NCBI RefSeq assembly: GCF_014055005.1 | Contig: NZ_CP059570.1 | Location: 2,418,001 to 2,482,000, forward strand | Source of the DNA: Neisseria dentiae | Lineage (GTDB): Bacteria > Pseudomonadota > Gammaproteobacteria > Burkholderiales > Neisseriaceae | Direction of reading: 5' to 3' | Length of the DNA: 64,000 nucleotides | Shown: in pieces, positions 44,902 to 53,040 of the stretch | How positions within the stretch are numbered: position 1 is the first letter of the stretch | How the letters are laid out: every line of letters begins with the position of its first letter | Position numbers and translations under genes: made by a program | The notes under the pieces: model-generated | The model's input: only the letters and a program-made list of their open reading frames with translations | What the model was told of the DNA's origin: nothing | Databases searched by the model: none

Positions 44902-45423
44902 TTATTTGATCACCCCGCAGGCCATGCGTGCGCCGCCGCCGCCCAAGGCGGCGGGTTGGTCACTGTAATTATCGCCGCCGGCGTGAATCATCAGCGAGTG
45001 CCCGCGCAGGCTGTTGATGTTTTTGATGCGCGGGGCAACCACGGGTTGGATATGGCCGTTTTCGGCCACGGCCAATGCAGGCAGGTCGCCTAAATGTCCG
45101 CCGTCATCCCACGGGCCTTTGTGGGCGCCGGTTTTTTTCGGGTCCCAGTGTCCGCCGGCGGCCATGCCGGCCGTTAGTTTGCCGTTGCTTTCGGCTGGGG
45201 CGCAACTGGGTTTTTCGTGAACGTGAAAACCGTAGATTCCGGCTTTCAAGCCTTGCAGTTTGGGGGTGAATACCGCGCCGTATTTGCTTTGGCTGATGCG
45301 GATTTCACCGATCGGGGCGTTGCCTTTTTCGATGTCGAGCCGCGACACAGGCACGATGATGTCGGTTTGGGCGTAGGCGCCGAAAGAAGCGGCGCAAAGT
45401 AAAGCGGCGAGCAGTTTTTTCAT
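44902..45423 (-). CDS. sodC: Copper-zinc superoxide dismutase
   Basis: 173 residues with signal peptide (cleavage after AYA, residue 18). Copper ligands in YGFHVHEKPSC and in the C-terminal LMIHAGGDNYSD; zinc-loop histidines in GGHWDP and HKGPWDDGGHLGDLP; disulfide cysteines in PSCAP and RMACGV. Periplasmic protection from superoxide. Start at 45423 has AAGGAGAATCCC; the frame upstream is not coding. Confidence 0.94.
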   Translation of the reverse strand: MKKLLAALLCAASFGAYAQTDIIVPVSRLDIEKGNAPIGEIRISQSKYGAVFTPKLQGLKAGIYGFHVHEKPSCAPAESNGKLTAGMAAGGHWDPKKTGAHKGPWDDGGHLGDLPALAVAENGHIQPVVAPRIKNINSLRGHSLMIHAGGDNYSDQPAALGGGGARMACGVIK

Positions 45424-45677
45424 GGGATTCTCCTTATCGGTTTGGGGTAGCGGGCCGGTTTCATAAAAACGGATCGGTGTGAACCCGGCACGAACTGTTG
45501 TGTAAGACATCGGTTTAGACGGGCGGCAGCGGTAAAACTTACGGCTCGGTTTTTTGACCGGGCCGGTGTTGTTTTTTAAACCGGCTGCGGGGAGCGGTGT
45601 TTGGCAGGTGTTCCGCCTTAATTGTATTCAGACGGCCTGATTAGGTTAAAGTTCAAACGAATCAATTTGTTGTAGAT

Positions 45678-46361
45678 TTATTCCGCACCGCGCTTTTCTA
45701 CCGCCAGCACCACGGCGTTGTTGCCGTTGATTTGAAACTTTACACCGTAGGCCGAAATATCCATTGCATACACCCGCTCGGGAATATCCTGATAGGCGGG
45801 GCGCGGGTCTTGGGCGATGCTTTGACCGATTAAGTCGCGCTCGGCCTGGGTGAGATGCTCCGCGCCACAGCCGGGCAGCCAGCTTACCGACAATTCGTTT
45901 GGCTTGGCGGCGGCGAAACCGCCTGCGGCATCGGGTTTGGCTTCCACAAACGGAATATAGGGCTTGATATCGACGACGGGCGTGCCGTCGAGCAGGTCGG
46001 CGCCGCTGCAATACAGGCGAACGGGGCGGGCGGTTTCGATGCGTTCGAGCTTCAGCAGCGACAGGCCGAGATGGTTGGGCCGGTGCGGGCTGCGGGTGGC
46101 AAACACGCCCATTTTCTGTTTGCCGCCCAAGCGCGGCGGCCGCACCAGCGGCGACCAGCCTTCGTTTAAAACGTCGTGGAAAATAAAGCTGATCCACACA
46201 TAATCGAAATTTTCCAAACCGCGCACGCTGTCGGCGGAAAAAGCCGGCTCAAGCTCGATGCACACTTCGGCGGCAGGCACGAGGCCGGGCTGGCGGGCAA
46301 CGCCGAATTTCTGCTTGTAGGGGGAATGCACGGTGGCGATGGGGGTGATGGTGTGTTGCAT
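45678..46361 (-). CDS. trmO: tRNA (t6A37-N6)-methyltransferase TrmO
   Basis: 227 residues of the YaeB/TsaA-like family: PIATVHSPYKQKFGVARQPG at the N-terminus (quoted in part), FDYVWISFIFH, TRSPHRPNHLGLS and LDIKPYIPFV-like (VVDIKPYIPFVEA). Methylates threonylcarbamoyl-adenosine 37 of tRNA-Thr. Start at 46361 by homology (MQHTITPIATVHSPY). Divergent from the nicotinamidase gene. tsaC, an earlier step of the same modification, is at 60041. Confidence 0.88.
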   Translation of the reverse strand: MQHTITPIATVHSPYKQKFGVARQPGLVPAAEVCIELEPAFSADSVRGLENFDYVWISFIFHDVLNEGWSPLVRPPRLGGKQKMGVFATRSPHRPNHLGLSLLKLERIETARPVRLYCSGADLLDGTPVVDIKPYIPFVEAKPDAAGGFAAAKPNELSVSWLPGCGAEHLTQAERDLIGQSIAQDPRPAYQDIPERVYAMDISAYGVKFQINGNNAVVLAVEKRGAE

Positions 46362-46404
46362 AAGGCCGTCTGAAAAGCCGTTGGAAAGGCGCATCATAAC
46401 ACCG

Positions 46405-46434
46405 TTATCGGTTTCAGACGGCCTTTGCTATAAT
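46405..46434 (+). promoter_or_regulatory. Candidate promoter of the nicotinamidase gene
   Basis: TTATCG, 18 bp, TATAAT (46429-46434); start codon 32 bp downstream. The -35 box is poor. Confidence 0.3.
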
Positions 46435-46465
46435 GGCGGCTGCTGAAAACCGAGAGCCTGTTTAT

Positions 46466-47101
46466 ATGATAGTGTCGATAGACGTTGATGCCCAGAAAAC
46501 CTTTTCGCCGTTGTGCCCGAATGAGCTGCCGGTGGTTGAAGGCGATACGATTGTGGCGGAGCTGAATGCGCAGGCTGCATTGGCGGATTTGCGGGTGATG
46601 ACGAAAGACGCGCATAGCCCCGCTGCCAAATGGCTGGTGGCGGATGCGGCCGATATGCTCAAGCCCACCGGCCTGCCCGAAGCCGATGTTACCTGGGTTT
46701 CCCACGCGATTGTGGGCAGCAGGGGCTACGAGCTGCTCGACGGCCTGCCCTCGGCCAAAGAATACGATTATTGCGTATGGAAAGGCGTCGACCCCGAGTT
46801 CCACCCTTACGGCGCCTGTTTTCACGATATCGGCGAAAAGCTCAGCACGGGGTTGCTCGAATGGTTGCGCAGCAAAGGGGCAGAAATCATTATTGTGGGC
46901 GGATTGGCCACGGATTATTGTGTAAAAACAACGGTTTTGCAGCTTTTAAAAGGCGGCGGCTGGAAAGTGGTCGTGAATGCGGCAGCATGCCGGGGCATCG
47001 CGCCTGAAACCGTGGAAACGGCATGGAACGAAATGATAGATGCCGGCGCGGTGGTGTTGGAAAACGCCGATGCGATTTCAGATTATATTAAAAATCAATA
47101 G
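46466..47101 (+). CDS. pncA: Nicotinamidase-like isochorismatase-family hydrolase
   Basis: 211 residues from ATG 46466 (MIVSIDVDAQKTF). Catalytic Asp9 in DVDAQKTFSP, the Lys in WKGVDPE, the cis-peptide and Cys in ATDYCVKTT: the triad of nicotinamidases. Metal-ligand pattern DAHSPAAKW is altered from the usual DWHPxxHxSF, so the substrate may differ. Would recycle nicotinamide to nicotinate for NAD synthesis. Confidence 0.8.
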   Translation: MIVSIDVDAQKTFSPLCPNELPVVEGDTIVAELNAQAALADLRVMTKDAHSPAAKWLVADAADMLKPTGLPEADVTWVSHAIVGSRGYELLDGLPSAKEYDYCVWKGVDPEFHPYGACFHDIGEKLSTGLLEWLRSKGAEIIIVGGLATDYCVKTTVLQLLKGGGWKVVVNAAACRGIAPETVETAWNEMIDAGAVVLENADAISDYIKNQ

Positions 47102-47109
47102 TTTGATTG

Positions 47110-47125
47110 TGTTCCACGTGAAACA
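47110..47125. promoter_or_regulatory. parS site 1 (ParB binding)
   Basis: TGTTCCACGTGAAACA matches the bacterial parS consensus TGTTNCACGTGAAACA at every position. It lies between the nicotinamidase gene and waaC. A second copy is 2.9 kb away. Confidence 0.85.
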
Positions 47126-47151
47126 TGACGGTTATTGACGGATTTGGCGCA

Positions 47152-48126
47152 ATGAAAATACTGTTGGTAAGGCTCTCGAGCATGGGCGATTTAATCCACA
47201 CACTGCCTGCGGTGAGCGATTTATCGCGTATGCGCCCCGATGTGGAACTGCATTGGTTGAGCGAAGCGGGTTTTGCCGACATCGCCCGTCTGCATCCGTT
47301 TGTGAAAGAAGTGCACGCGATGCGCTGGCGGCAATGGCGCAAACAATTGAACCGGGCGGAAACATGGTGCGAAATAGGCCGTCTGAAAAACGTTTTGCAA
47401 CGGCAGCAATTCGATTTTGTGTTAGACAGCCAAGGATTGATGAAGAGCGCGCTGTTTGCGAAAACTGCCAATGCGCCTGTGAAAGGCTTGGATTTCAACA
47501 GCGCGCGCGAACGTTGGGCGGCGCTAACCTATAACCAAACTTATGCCGTGCCCAAGGGCAGAGATGCCGTTTGGCGCAACCGCGCTTTGTTTGCACAGGC
47601 ATTCGGCTACGAAATGCCCGCCGAGCAGCGTTTCGGTTTGGTAGTGCCGCCGGAAGGCCGTCTGAACAATCTGCCCGAACATTATTACGTTGCCCTGCAC
47701 GCCACCAGCCGCGACAGCAAACTGTGGCCGCAGGATTGTTGGCTCAACTTATTGCAAAAGCTGTATGATGGCAGCGGCAGCCCCGTTTACCTGCCGTGGG
47801 GTAACGAAGCGGAAAAACTGCGGGCGGAAAACATCGCTGCCAAACTGCCGTTTGCCCGCGTGTGCGACAAACTGAACCTGTTGCAGGCCGCCTTCCTGCT
47901 TGATAATGCCGCCGGCGTGATCGGCGTGGATACCGGCCTGCTGCACCTTGCCAATGCGCTGGATACGCCTGTTGTCGGCATCTATACCGATACCGACCCG
48001 GCAAAAACCGGCGTACAGGTTTCGCCGTGGGCGGTGAATCTCGGCAATGTGGCGCAGATTCCTGATGCGGAAGATGTGTATCAGAGCTTGTTATCATGTA
48101 TTCGGGCCAAATCCGAGGCCGTCTGA
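47152..48126 (+). CDS. waaC: Lipooligosaccharide heptosyltransferase I
   Basis: 324 residues, GT9 family: MKILLVRLSSMGDLIHTLPA at the start, LVVPPEG, LHATSRDSKLWPQDCW, VIGVDTGLLHLANALDTPVVGIYTDTDP. Adds the first heptose to Kdo of the inner core at the inner membrane. Start set at 47152 by homology; the frame opens at 47125 inside the parS site. The last residues (EAV, stop) are encoded by a DUS (GCC GTC TGA). Confidence 0.9.
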   Translation: MKILLVRLSSMGDLIHTLPAVSDLSRMRPDVELHWLSEAGFADIARLHPFVKEVHAMRWRQWRKQLNRAETWCEIGRLKNVLQRQQFDFVLDSQGLMKSALFAKTANAPVKGLDFNSARERWAALTYNQTYAVPKGRDAVWRNRALFAQAFGYEMPAEQRFGLVVPPEGRLNNLPEHYYVALHATSRDSKLWPQDCWLNLLQKLYDGSGSPVYLPWGNEAEKLRAENIAAKLPFARVCDKLNLLQAAFLLDNAAGVIGVDTGLLHLANALDTPVVGIYTDTDPAKTGVQVSPWAVNLGNVAQIPDAEDVYQSLLSCIRAKSEAV

Positions 48127-48169
48127 AAAATGAAAGCAGGGCTGCCATCATGCCGTTTTCAGACGGCCT
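48116..48169. terminator. DUS pair at the waaC stop
   Basis: AGGCCGTCTGAAAAA overlaps the waaC stop codon; the inverse TTTTCAGACGGCCT lies 25 bp later. Confidence 0.5.
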
Positions 48170-48208
48170 GTGTAGTTTCCCGATATTTGCCATACATCAT
48201 ATAAATGC

Positions 48209-48239
48209 TTGAGAGCAATTACTTTAATTCGGGTATAAT
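48209..48239 (+). promoter_or_regulatory. Candidate promoter of etfBA
   Basis: TTGAGA (48209-48214), 19 bp, TATAAT (48234-48239), 109 bp ahead of the etfB start. Spacing is long. Confidence 0.4.
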
Positions 48240-48347
48240 CCCTATTCTGTTTGGCGGTGCGAGCCGTTTTTGCAGAACGGACGTTTTGTTTTTTCTGCAA
48301 AAACCGTTTAACCGATTACTGCCGGAAGCCCGGCTCAAGGAGAGTTT

Positions 48348-49097
48348 ATGAAAGCACTGGTTGCCGTAAAACGAGTGGTGGATTACAACGTTAAAGTCCG
48401 CGTAAAAGCCGACGGTTCGGATGTGGATATCGACAATGTCAAAATGTCGATGAACCCGTTTGACGAAGTGGCCGTAGAAGAAGCCGTGCGCCTGAAAGAA
48501 GCAGGCAAGATCAGCGAAATCGTGGCCGTGTCGTTGGGCGGCAAAAAAAGCGAAGAAACCCTGCGCACCGCTTTGGCAATGGGTGCCGACCGTGCCGTTC
48601 ATGTGGAAACCGATGCCAAACTGGAGCCGCTGGCGGTAGCCAAACTGCTGAAAGCCGTTGCCGACAAAGAAGTGCCGCAGCTTTTATTGCTGGGCAAACA
48701 GGCCATTGACGACGATGCCAACCAAACCGCGCAAATGCTGGCCGCCCTGCTCGGCGCCGCGCAAGGCACGTTTGCCTGCAAAGTGGTGCTGGAAAACGAT
48801 GAAGTGCTGGTTACCCGCGAAGTGGACGGCGGAGAAGAAACGCTGGCTTTGAAACTGCCTGCCGTAATCAGCGCCGATTTGCGTTTGAACGAGCCGCGTT
48901 TCGTAAAACTGCCCAATATCATGGCAGCCAAGAAAAAGCCGCTCGAAAAAACCACGCTGGCCGATTTGGGTGTGGACATCAGCCCGAAAACCAACGTTGT
49001 GAAAGTTGCCGAGCCTAAGCCGCGCCAAGCCGGCATCAAAGTAGGCAGCGTTGCCGAACTGGTTGAAAAATTGAAAAACGAAGCCAAAGTTATTTGA
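48348..49097 (+). CDS. etfB: Electron transfer flavoprotein beta subunit
   Basis: 249 residues; AMP-binding beta subunit. MKALVAVKRVVDYNVKVRVK start, DPFDEVAVEEA-like segment (MNPFDEVAVEEAVRLKE) and the recognition-loop region (VSREVDGGEETLALKLPAVISADLRLNEPR, quoted here as EVDGGEETLALKLPAVI). Forms a dimer with EtfA that carries electrons from acyl-CoA and other dehydrogenases to ETF:quinone oxidoreductase. RBS AAGGAGAG. First gene of the pair. Confidence 0.94.
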   Translation: MKALVAVKRVVDYNVKVRVKADGSDVDIDNVKMSMNPFDEVAVEEAVRLKEAGKISEIVAVSLGGKKSEETLRTALAMGADRAVHVETDAKLEPLAVAKLLKAVADKEVPQLLLLGKQAIDDDANQTAQMLAALLGAAQGTFACKVVLENDEVLVTREVDGGEETLALKLPAVISADLRLNEPRFVKLPNIMAAKKKPLEKTTLADLGVDISPKTNVVKVAEPKPRQAGIKVGSVAELVEKLKNEAKVI

Positions 49098-49110
49098 GAA
49101 GGGGTGAGAC

Positions 49111-50043
49111 ATGAGCGTTTTAATTATTGCAGAACACAATAACCAACAGTTAAACCCCGCCACCCTGCACGCCGTTACCGCTGCCGCCAAACTCGGTGAA
49201 GTGCATATTCTGGTGGCCGGCAGCAATGCTGCCGCAATAGCCGAATCTGCCAGGCAAATCAACGGCGTAACTAAAGTTTTGCTGGCAGATGCCCCTTATT
49301 ACGGCGAAGCGCTTGCCGAAGAAATTACCCCGTTGGTGGTAAAGCTGGCCGGAGATTACCGGTATATCGGCGCCACCGCCACCGCTTTCGGTAAAAACCT
49401 GCTTCCCCGCATTGCCGCCCTGCTCGATGCGCCGCAGATTTCTGATTTAACCGAAGTTGTTGATAATAAAACATTTATCCGGCCTATTTATGCAGGTAAT
49501 GCTTTTGAAACCGTGCAGAGCGATGCGCCGAAACTGGTGCTCACTTTCCGCGCCACCTCATTTGATGCGGCAGAAAACGGCGGCAATGCCCAAATACAAA
49601 CAGTAGAAGCCGCGCCTGCACAAAACCTGAGCCGTTTTGTGAAACGCGAACTCACCCAATCTGACCGCCCCGAACTCACCCAAGCCAAAGTGGTAGTGGC
49701 CGGCGGGCGGGCGCTGGGCAGCGCCGAACAGTTCAATGCCCTCCTTATGCCGTTGGCCGATATTTTCGGCGCTGCTATCGGTGCATCCCGCGCCGCCGTC
49801 GATGCCGAATATGCCCCGAACGACGCCCAAGTGGGCCAAACCGGCAAAGTGGTCGCCCCGCAACTCTATTTTGCCATCGGTATTTCCGGCGCCATCCAGC
49901 ACACCGCCGGCATGCAGGACAGCAAAGTAATCGTAGCGATAAACAAAGACCCGGATGCTCCTATTTTCAGCGTGTCCGATTACGGTATTGTCGGCGACCT
50001 GTTCGACATCGTGCCGCAATTAACCACAGCCCTAAAAAGTTGA
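49111..50043 (+). CDS. etfA: Electron transfer flavoprotein alpha subunit
   Basis: 310 residues, FAD-binding. The C-terminal FAD domain holds VVVAGGRALGS, GASRAAVDAEYAPNDAQVGQTGKVVAPQLYFAIGISGAIQH (quoted in part: GQTGKVVAPQLYFAIGISG) and INKDPDAPIFSVSDYGIVGDL. 13 bp after etfB with AGAAGGGGTGAG in the gap, a clear operon. A parS site begins two bases after its stop codon and an intrinsic terminator follows. Confidence 0.95.
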   Translation: MSVLIIAEHNNQQLNPATLHAVTAAAKLGEVHILVAGSNAAAIAESARQINGVTKVLLADAPYYGEALAEEITPLVVKLAGDYRYIGATATAFGKNLLPRIAALLDAPQISDLTEVVDNKTFIRPIYAGNAFETVQSDAPKLVLTFRATSFDAAENGGNAQIQTVEAAPAQNLSRFVKRELTQSDRPELTQAKVVVAGGRALGSAEQFNALLMPLADIFGAAIGASRAAVDAEYAPNDAQVGQTGKVVAPQLYFAIGISGAIQHTAGMQDSKVIVAINKDPDAPIFSVSDYGIVGDLFDIVPQLTTALKS

Positions 50044-50044
50044 A

Positions 50045-50060
50045 CGTTTCACGTGAAACA
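50045..50060. promoter_or_regulatory. parS site 2 (ParB binding)
   Basis: CGTTTCACGTGAAACA; perfect 14-bp palindrome GTTTCACGTGAAAC and one mismatch (first base) to the 16-bp consensus. Confidence 0.82.
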
Positions 50061-50081
50061 ATATATTCCAGATGTTATTGT

Positions 50082-50120
50082 AAAAGCCGAGCATCAGTTG
50101 TTAATAGATGCTCGGCTTTT
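50082..50120 (+). terminator. Intrinsic terminator of etfBA
   Basis: AAAAGCCGAGCATC and GATGCTCGGCTTTT with an 11-nt loop, ending in T. It is one of the few terminators here not made from DUS. Confidence 0.85.
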
Positions 50121-50132
50121 ATTGAAATCAAG

Positions 50133-51686
50133 TTGGTATACAAAATTTTCATCTGGTAGTGCTGCAACTATGAGTTTCAGATGGCGCAACAGCGACTGGC
50201 CGTAGCCTCCTCTCTCATCTCGTAGTGCTACAATGCAAGGACACAGCTGCCTTGCATAGCAGGTGTTGTAGCTTCCTCTCTCATCTCGTAGTGCTACAAT
50301 CGAGGGCAAGGGCAATCTGCCGCTGAGTAAGTTGTAGCTTCCTCTCTCATCTCGTAGTGCTACAATAACAAGGGCTGGCTGCACCCCAACGGCCACGTTG
50401 TAGCTTCCTCTCTCATCTCGTAGTGCTACAATCTGCCACTCGGCCAAATCGTTGCGTTGGCCGTTGTAGCTTCCTCTCTCATCTCGTAGTGCTACAATTT
50501 TTATCCACGTTGTAAATATCAAGCTGGCGTTGTAGCTTCCTCTCTCATCTCGTAGTGCTACAATGACGGCAGCAGTTGCCATCTGGCGTATGGTGTTGTA
50601 GCTTCCTCTCTCATCTCGTAGTGCTACAATTCCTTTCATTGGTTTGCGGCTGCGTCCAGCGTTGTAGCTTCCTCTCTCATCTCGTAGTGCTACAATGTTT
50701 TGTTCGGCGGCTCGCAAGCGTTTCAAGTTGTAGCTTCCTCTCTCATCTCGTAGTGCTACAATTCGTATAGTGCCAATACGCGCTTCAATCTGGTTGTAGC
50801 TTCCTCTCTCATCTCGTAGTGCTACAATTACTACTACTACCGCTACTACTACTACTACGTTGTAGCTTCCTCTCTCATCTCGTAGTGCTACAATTTTTTT
50901 GGTTTCCATGCTGATGCCTTTCGGGTTGTAGCTTCCTCTCTCATCTCGTAGTGCTACAATCATCTTTTTCCGGGTGGCTGATGGTTATCAGTTGTAGCTT
51001 CCTCTCTCATCTCGTAGTGCTACAATCCAGAATTTTCAGGGTGGCGCCGGTCATGCGTTGTAGCTTCCTCTCTCATCTCGTAGTGCTACAATCTGCGTGA
51101 TATGCCATTGCGCTCGATTACGGTTGTAGCTTCCTCTCTCATCTCGTAGTGCTACAATCGATATGTTTACCGACCCCGCAGACGTGGAGTTGTAGCTTCC
51201 TCTCTCATCTCGTAGTGCTACAATTACCTGCTTTCAACCCAGCCTTTATCGGTCGTTGTAGCTTCCTCTCTCATCTCGTAGTGCTACAATCAGATGACGC
51301 TATGATATGCGGCGTGGTGAGTTGTAGCTTCCTCTCTCATCTCGTAGTGCTACAATTTCGGGTTCGGGCGTTACGGTGTAATAGGCGTTGTAGCTTCCTC
51401 TCTCATCTCGTAGTGCTACAATTTTGCGTATTTTTCAGGCTGTTTCGTGCGAGTTGTAGCTTCCTCTCTCATCTCGTAGTGCTACAATCCGCCGATACGG
51501 TAGATAACTTAACCGCTAGTTGTAGCTTCCTCTCTCATCTCGTAGTGCTACAATTATTACCGCTACTCCTGCTACTGCTGCTACGTTGTAGCTTCCTCTC
51601 TCATCTCGTAGTGCTACAATGCCGTTTTTAACGTAGTCTTTGCACATTTCGTTGTAGCTTCCTCTCTCATCTCGTAGTGCTACAAT
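50133..51686 (+). CRISPR. Type II-C CRISPR array, 24 repeats of 36 bp
   Basis: Repeat begins GTTGTAGCTTCCTCTC, continues TCATCTCGTAG and ends TGCTACAAT; it differs from the meningococcal repeat at a few positions. Repeat ends fall exactly every 66 bp from 50234 to 51686 (23 repeats), so every spacer is 30 nt; an additional strongly decayed repeat occupies 50133-50168. The repeat ending at 50234 has a degenerate 5' part (GCCGTAGCCTCC). Each repeat ends in an extended -10 box (TGCTACAAT), as in meningococcus, where every repeat starts its own crRNA. Transcription would be on the plus strand, opposite to the cas genes. 22 spacers lie between regular repeats, plus one after the decayed repeat. 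Confidence 0.97.
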
Positions 51687-51690
51687 ACTC

Positions 51691-51731
51691 AAGCCTGAAA
51701 TCCTTATTTGATAAGGATTTCAGGCTTTTTT
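51691..51731 (+). terminator. Intrinsic terminator at the array end
   Basis: AAGCCTGAAATCCTTAT / ATAAGGATTTCAGGCTT with a 3-nt loop and a run of T. It starts four bases after the last repeat and would end crRNA transcripts before cas2. Confidence 0.85.
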
Positions 51732-51749
51732 ATCGTTTTTAAAACCACG

Positions 51750-52076
51750 CTAAAATAGTAATAATTGGTCGGCATTGACCTTTTTTTCACGGGGTTTGGG
51801 CTCGCCAATCAGCATAATCATGCCTGCAAATTGCTTTTCAGTTACCTCTAAATAGCGTACTTGGCCTTCTTCGGGTAGGTGTGCTTTCAATCGATTGTGG
51901 TGTTTCTGCAACGCATCACGGCCGCGTACGATGCGGGAGTAAACGGATAATTGCAGCATTTGATAACCGTCTTTTTGCAGAAATTGACGGAATTGGTTGG
52001 CGGCTTTGCGTTTTTCCGCAGTGGTTACAGGTAGGTCGAAAAATACGATTAAGCGCATAAATTTGGCCTCACTCAT
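51750..52076 (-). CDS. cas2: CRISPR-associated endoribonuclease Cas2
   Basis: 108 residues with the ferredoxin-like N-terminus MRLIVFFDLPVTTAEKR (Asp of strand 1) and RQFLQKDGYQMLQLSVYSRI. Forms the spacer integration complex with Cas1. Its first codons overlap the cas1 3' end by 8 bp. The N-terminal MSEAKF may be skipped in favour of MRLIVFF. Confidence 0.93.
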   Translation of the reverse strand: MSEAKFMRLIVFFDLPVTTAEKRKAANQFRQFLQKDGYQMLQLSVYSRIVRGRDALQKHHNRLKAHLPEEGQVRYLEVTEKQFAGMIMLIGEPKPREKKVNADQLLLF

Positions 52077-52977
52077 AATCTTGTACCTTTAAAGGAAGCA
52101 TCTCGGGGAGTTTCAAGTTTTTTGAGTTGCCGGTTAGGGCTGCCTGAAAAGATTGAACGGTACGATCGATTGCTGCCAAGAGAGAGTAACTGCGACCATC
52201 TAGTTTGATTTGACAATGCAGCAGCGACACTAACTTTTGTTTGATTTTCGGCGTAAGTATGCCTGGCAGTTCGTCTGCAAGCCGGCTTTCCCATACCAGT
52301 AAATCCACTAGCGGGCGGTAAGGTTCGATAAAGTCATAGGCCAGATTGAAGGCATTCAATTCGCTGCGGTGTTGAAGCCCGAGTGCGGGTAAAAAGCCAT
52401 ATTGAACCAAAGATCGGGAAACGGCGGAACGCACGATACTGTAACCGTAATTCAGACAGGCATTGACGGCATTGTCGTGGCTGCGGGCGAACTGGTCGCC
52501 GAAGAGTACGCGGAAATACAGTGCGGCGGCCTGACTTTCGGCAAAGTCTTTATCACCGGATTTAACGCCGTCGGCCAATGCGTTCAGACGGCCTGCGGCG
52601 ATATCGTGTCCGCTATAATCCAGCAGCCAAGCCTGATTGCGGATTTTCTGTTTGACAATCTGCTGCCAAAGTTGTTTTTTATGCGGCAGAGACATTTCCA
52701 TCTGGTATTTCAGGATTTTCAGGCTGCGGTGATATTGGGCGAACGGCAGCCATTGCCCGCAGGGTAGAAACTGTTCATCGCAGGTGAGTAGGGTTACACC
52801 GTATTGCGCCAGTGCTGATAAAAGCGGGGCTGTAAGCACTACTTCGCGTGCTTCGACCACAATCACGGCAATATCTTCCAATGGCACGGGAATAATGTCG
52901 TCTTGTTGAATCAGCAAATGATTTTGTTGTAACGACAGGCGGGCAGGTTTGCTGATTAAAATACTGCGCCAAGTCAT
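52069..52977 (-). CDS. cas1: CRISPR-associated integrase Cas1
   Basis: 302 residues of the type II Cas1 group: MTWRSILISKPARLSLQQNHLLI start (quoted in part), VVEAREVVLT, the NACLNYGYSIV segment with the metal ligand Glu/His region (LGLQHRSELNAFNLAYDFIEPYRPLVD). RBS AAGGAGAATAATCCG. Middle gene of cas9-cas1-cas2. An AGGCTGCCTGAA-like DUS variant lies in frame near 52138. Confidence 0.93.
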   Translation of the reverse strand: MTWRSILISKPARLSLQQNHLLIQQDDIIPVPLEDIAVIVVEAREVVLTAPLLSALAQYGVTLLTCDEQFLPCGQWLPFAQYHRSLKILKYQMEMSLPHKKQLWQQIVKQKIRNQAWLLDYSGHDIAAGRLNALADGVKSGDKDFAESQAAALYFRVLFGDQFARSHDNAVNACLNYGYSIVRSAVSRSLVQYGFLPALGLQHRSELNAFNLAYDFIEPYRPLVDLLVWESRLADELPGILTPKIKQKLVSLLHCQIKLDGRSYSLLAAIDRTVQSFQAALTGNSKNLKLPEMLPLKVQDYE

Positions 52978-53001
52978 CGGATTATTCTCCTTGATAAAAA
53001 A

Positions 53002-53031
53002 CAGACTACCTGAAACAGTTCAGATAGTCTG
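53002..53031. terminator. Hairpin between cas9 and cas1 with an Eikenella-like DUS
   Basis: CAGACTACCTGAA and TTCAGATAGTCTG. The core CTACCTGAA is that of the Eikenella dialect (AGGCTACCTGAA) rather than the local one. It lies in the 63-bp cas9-cas1 gap and may reduce cas1-cas2 expression. Confidence 0.5.
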
Positions 53032-53040
53032 GAGATTGCT

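Noticed and set aside
50094..50963. 289-codon frame with repeated IVALRDERGSYN
   Set aside because: Translation of the CRISPR repeats on the minus strand; the 36-bp repeat plus 30-nt spacer keeps a frame because 66 is divisible by three. The plus-strand frame at 51149-51631 is the same effect.
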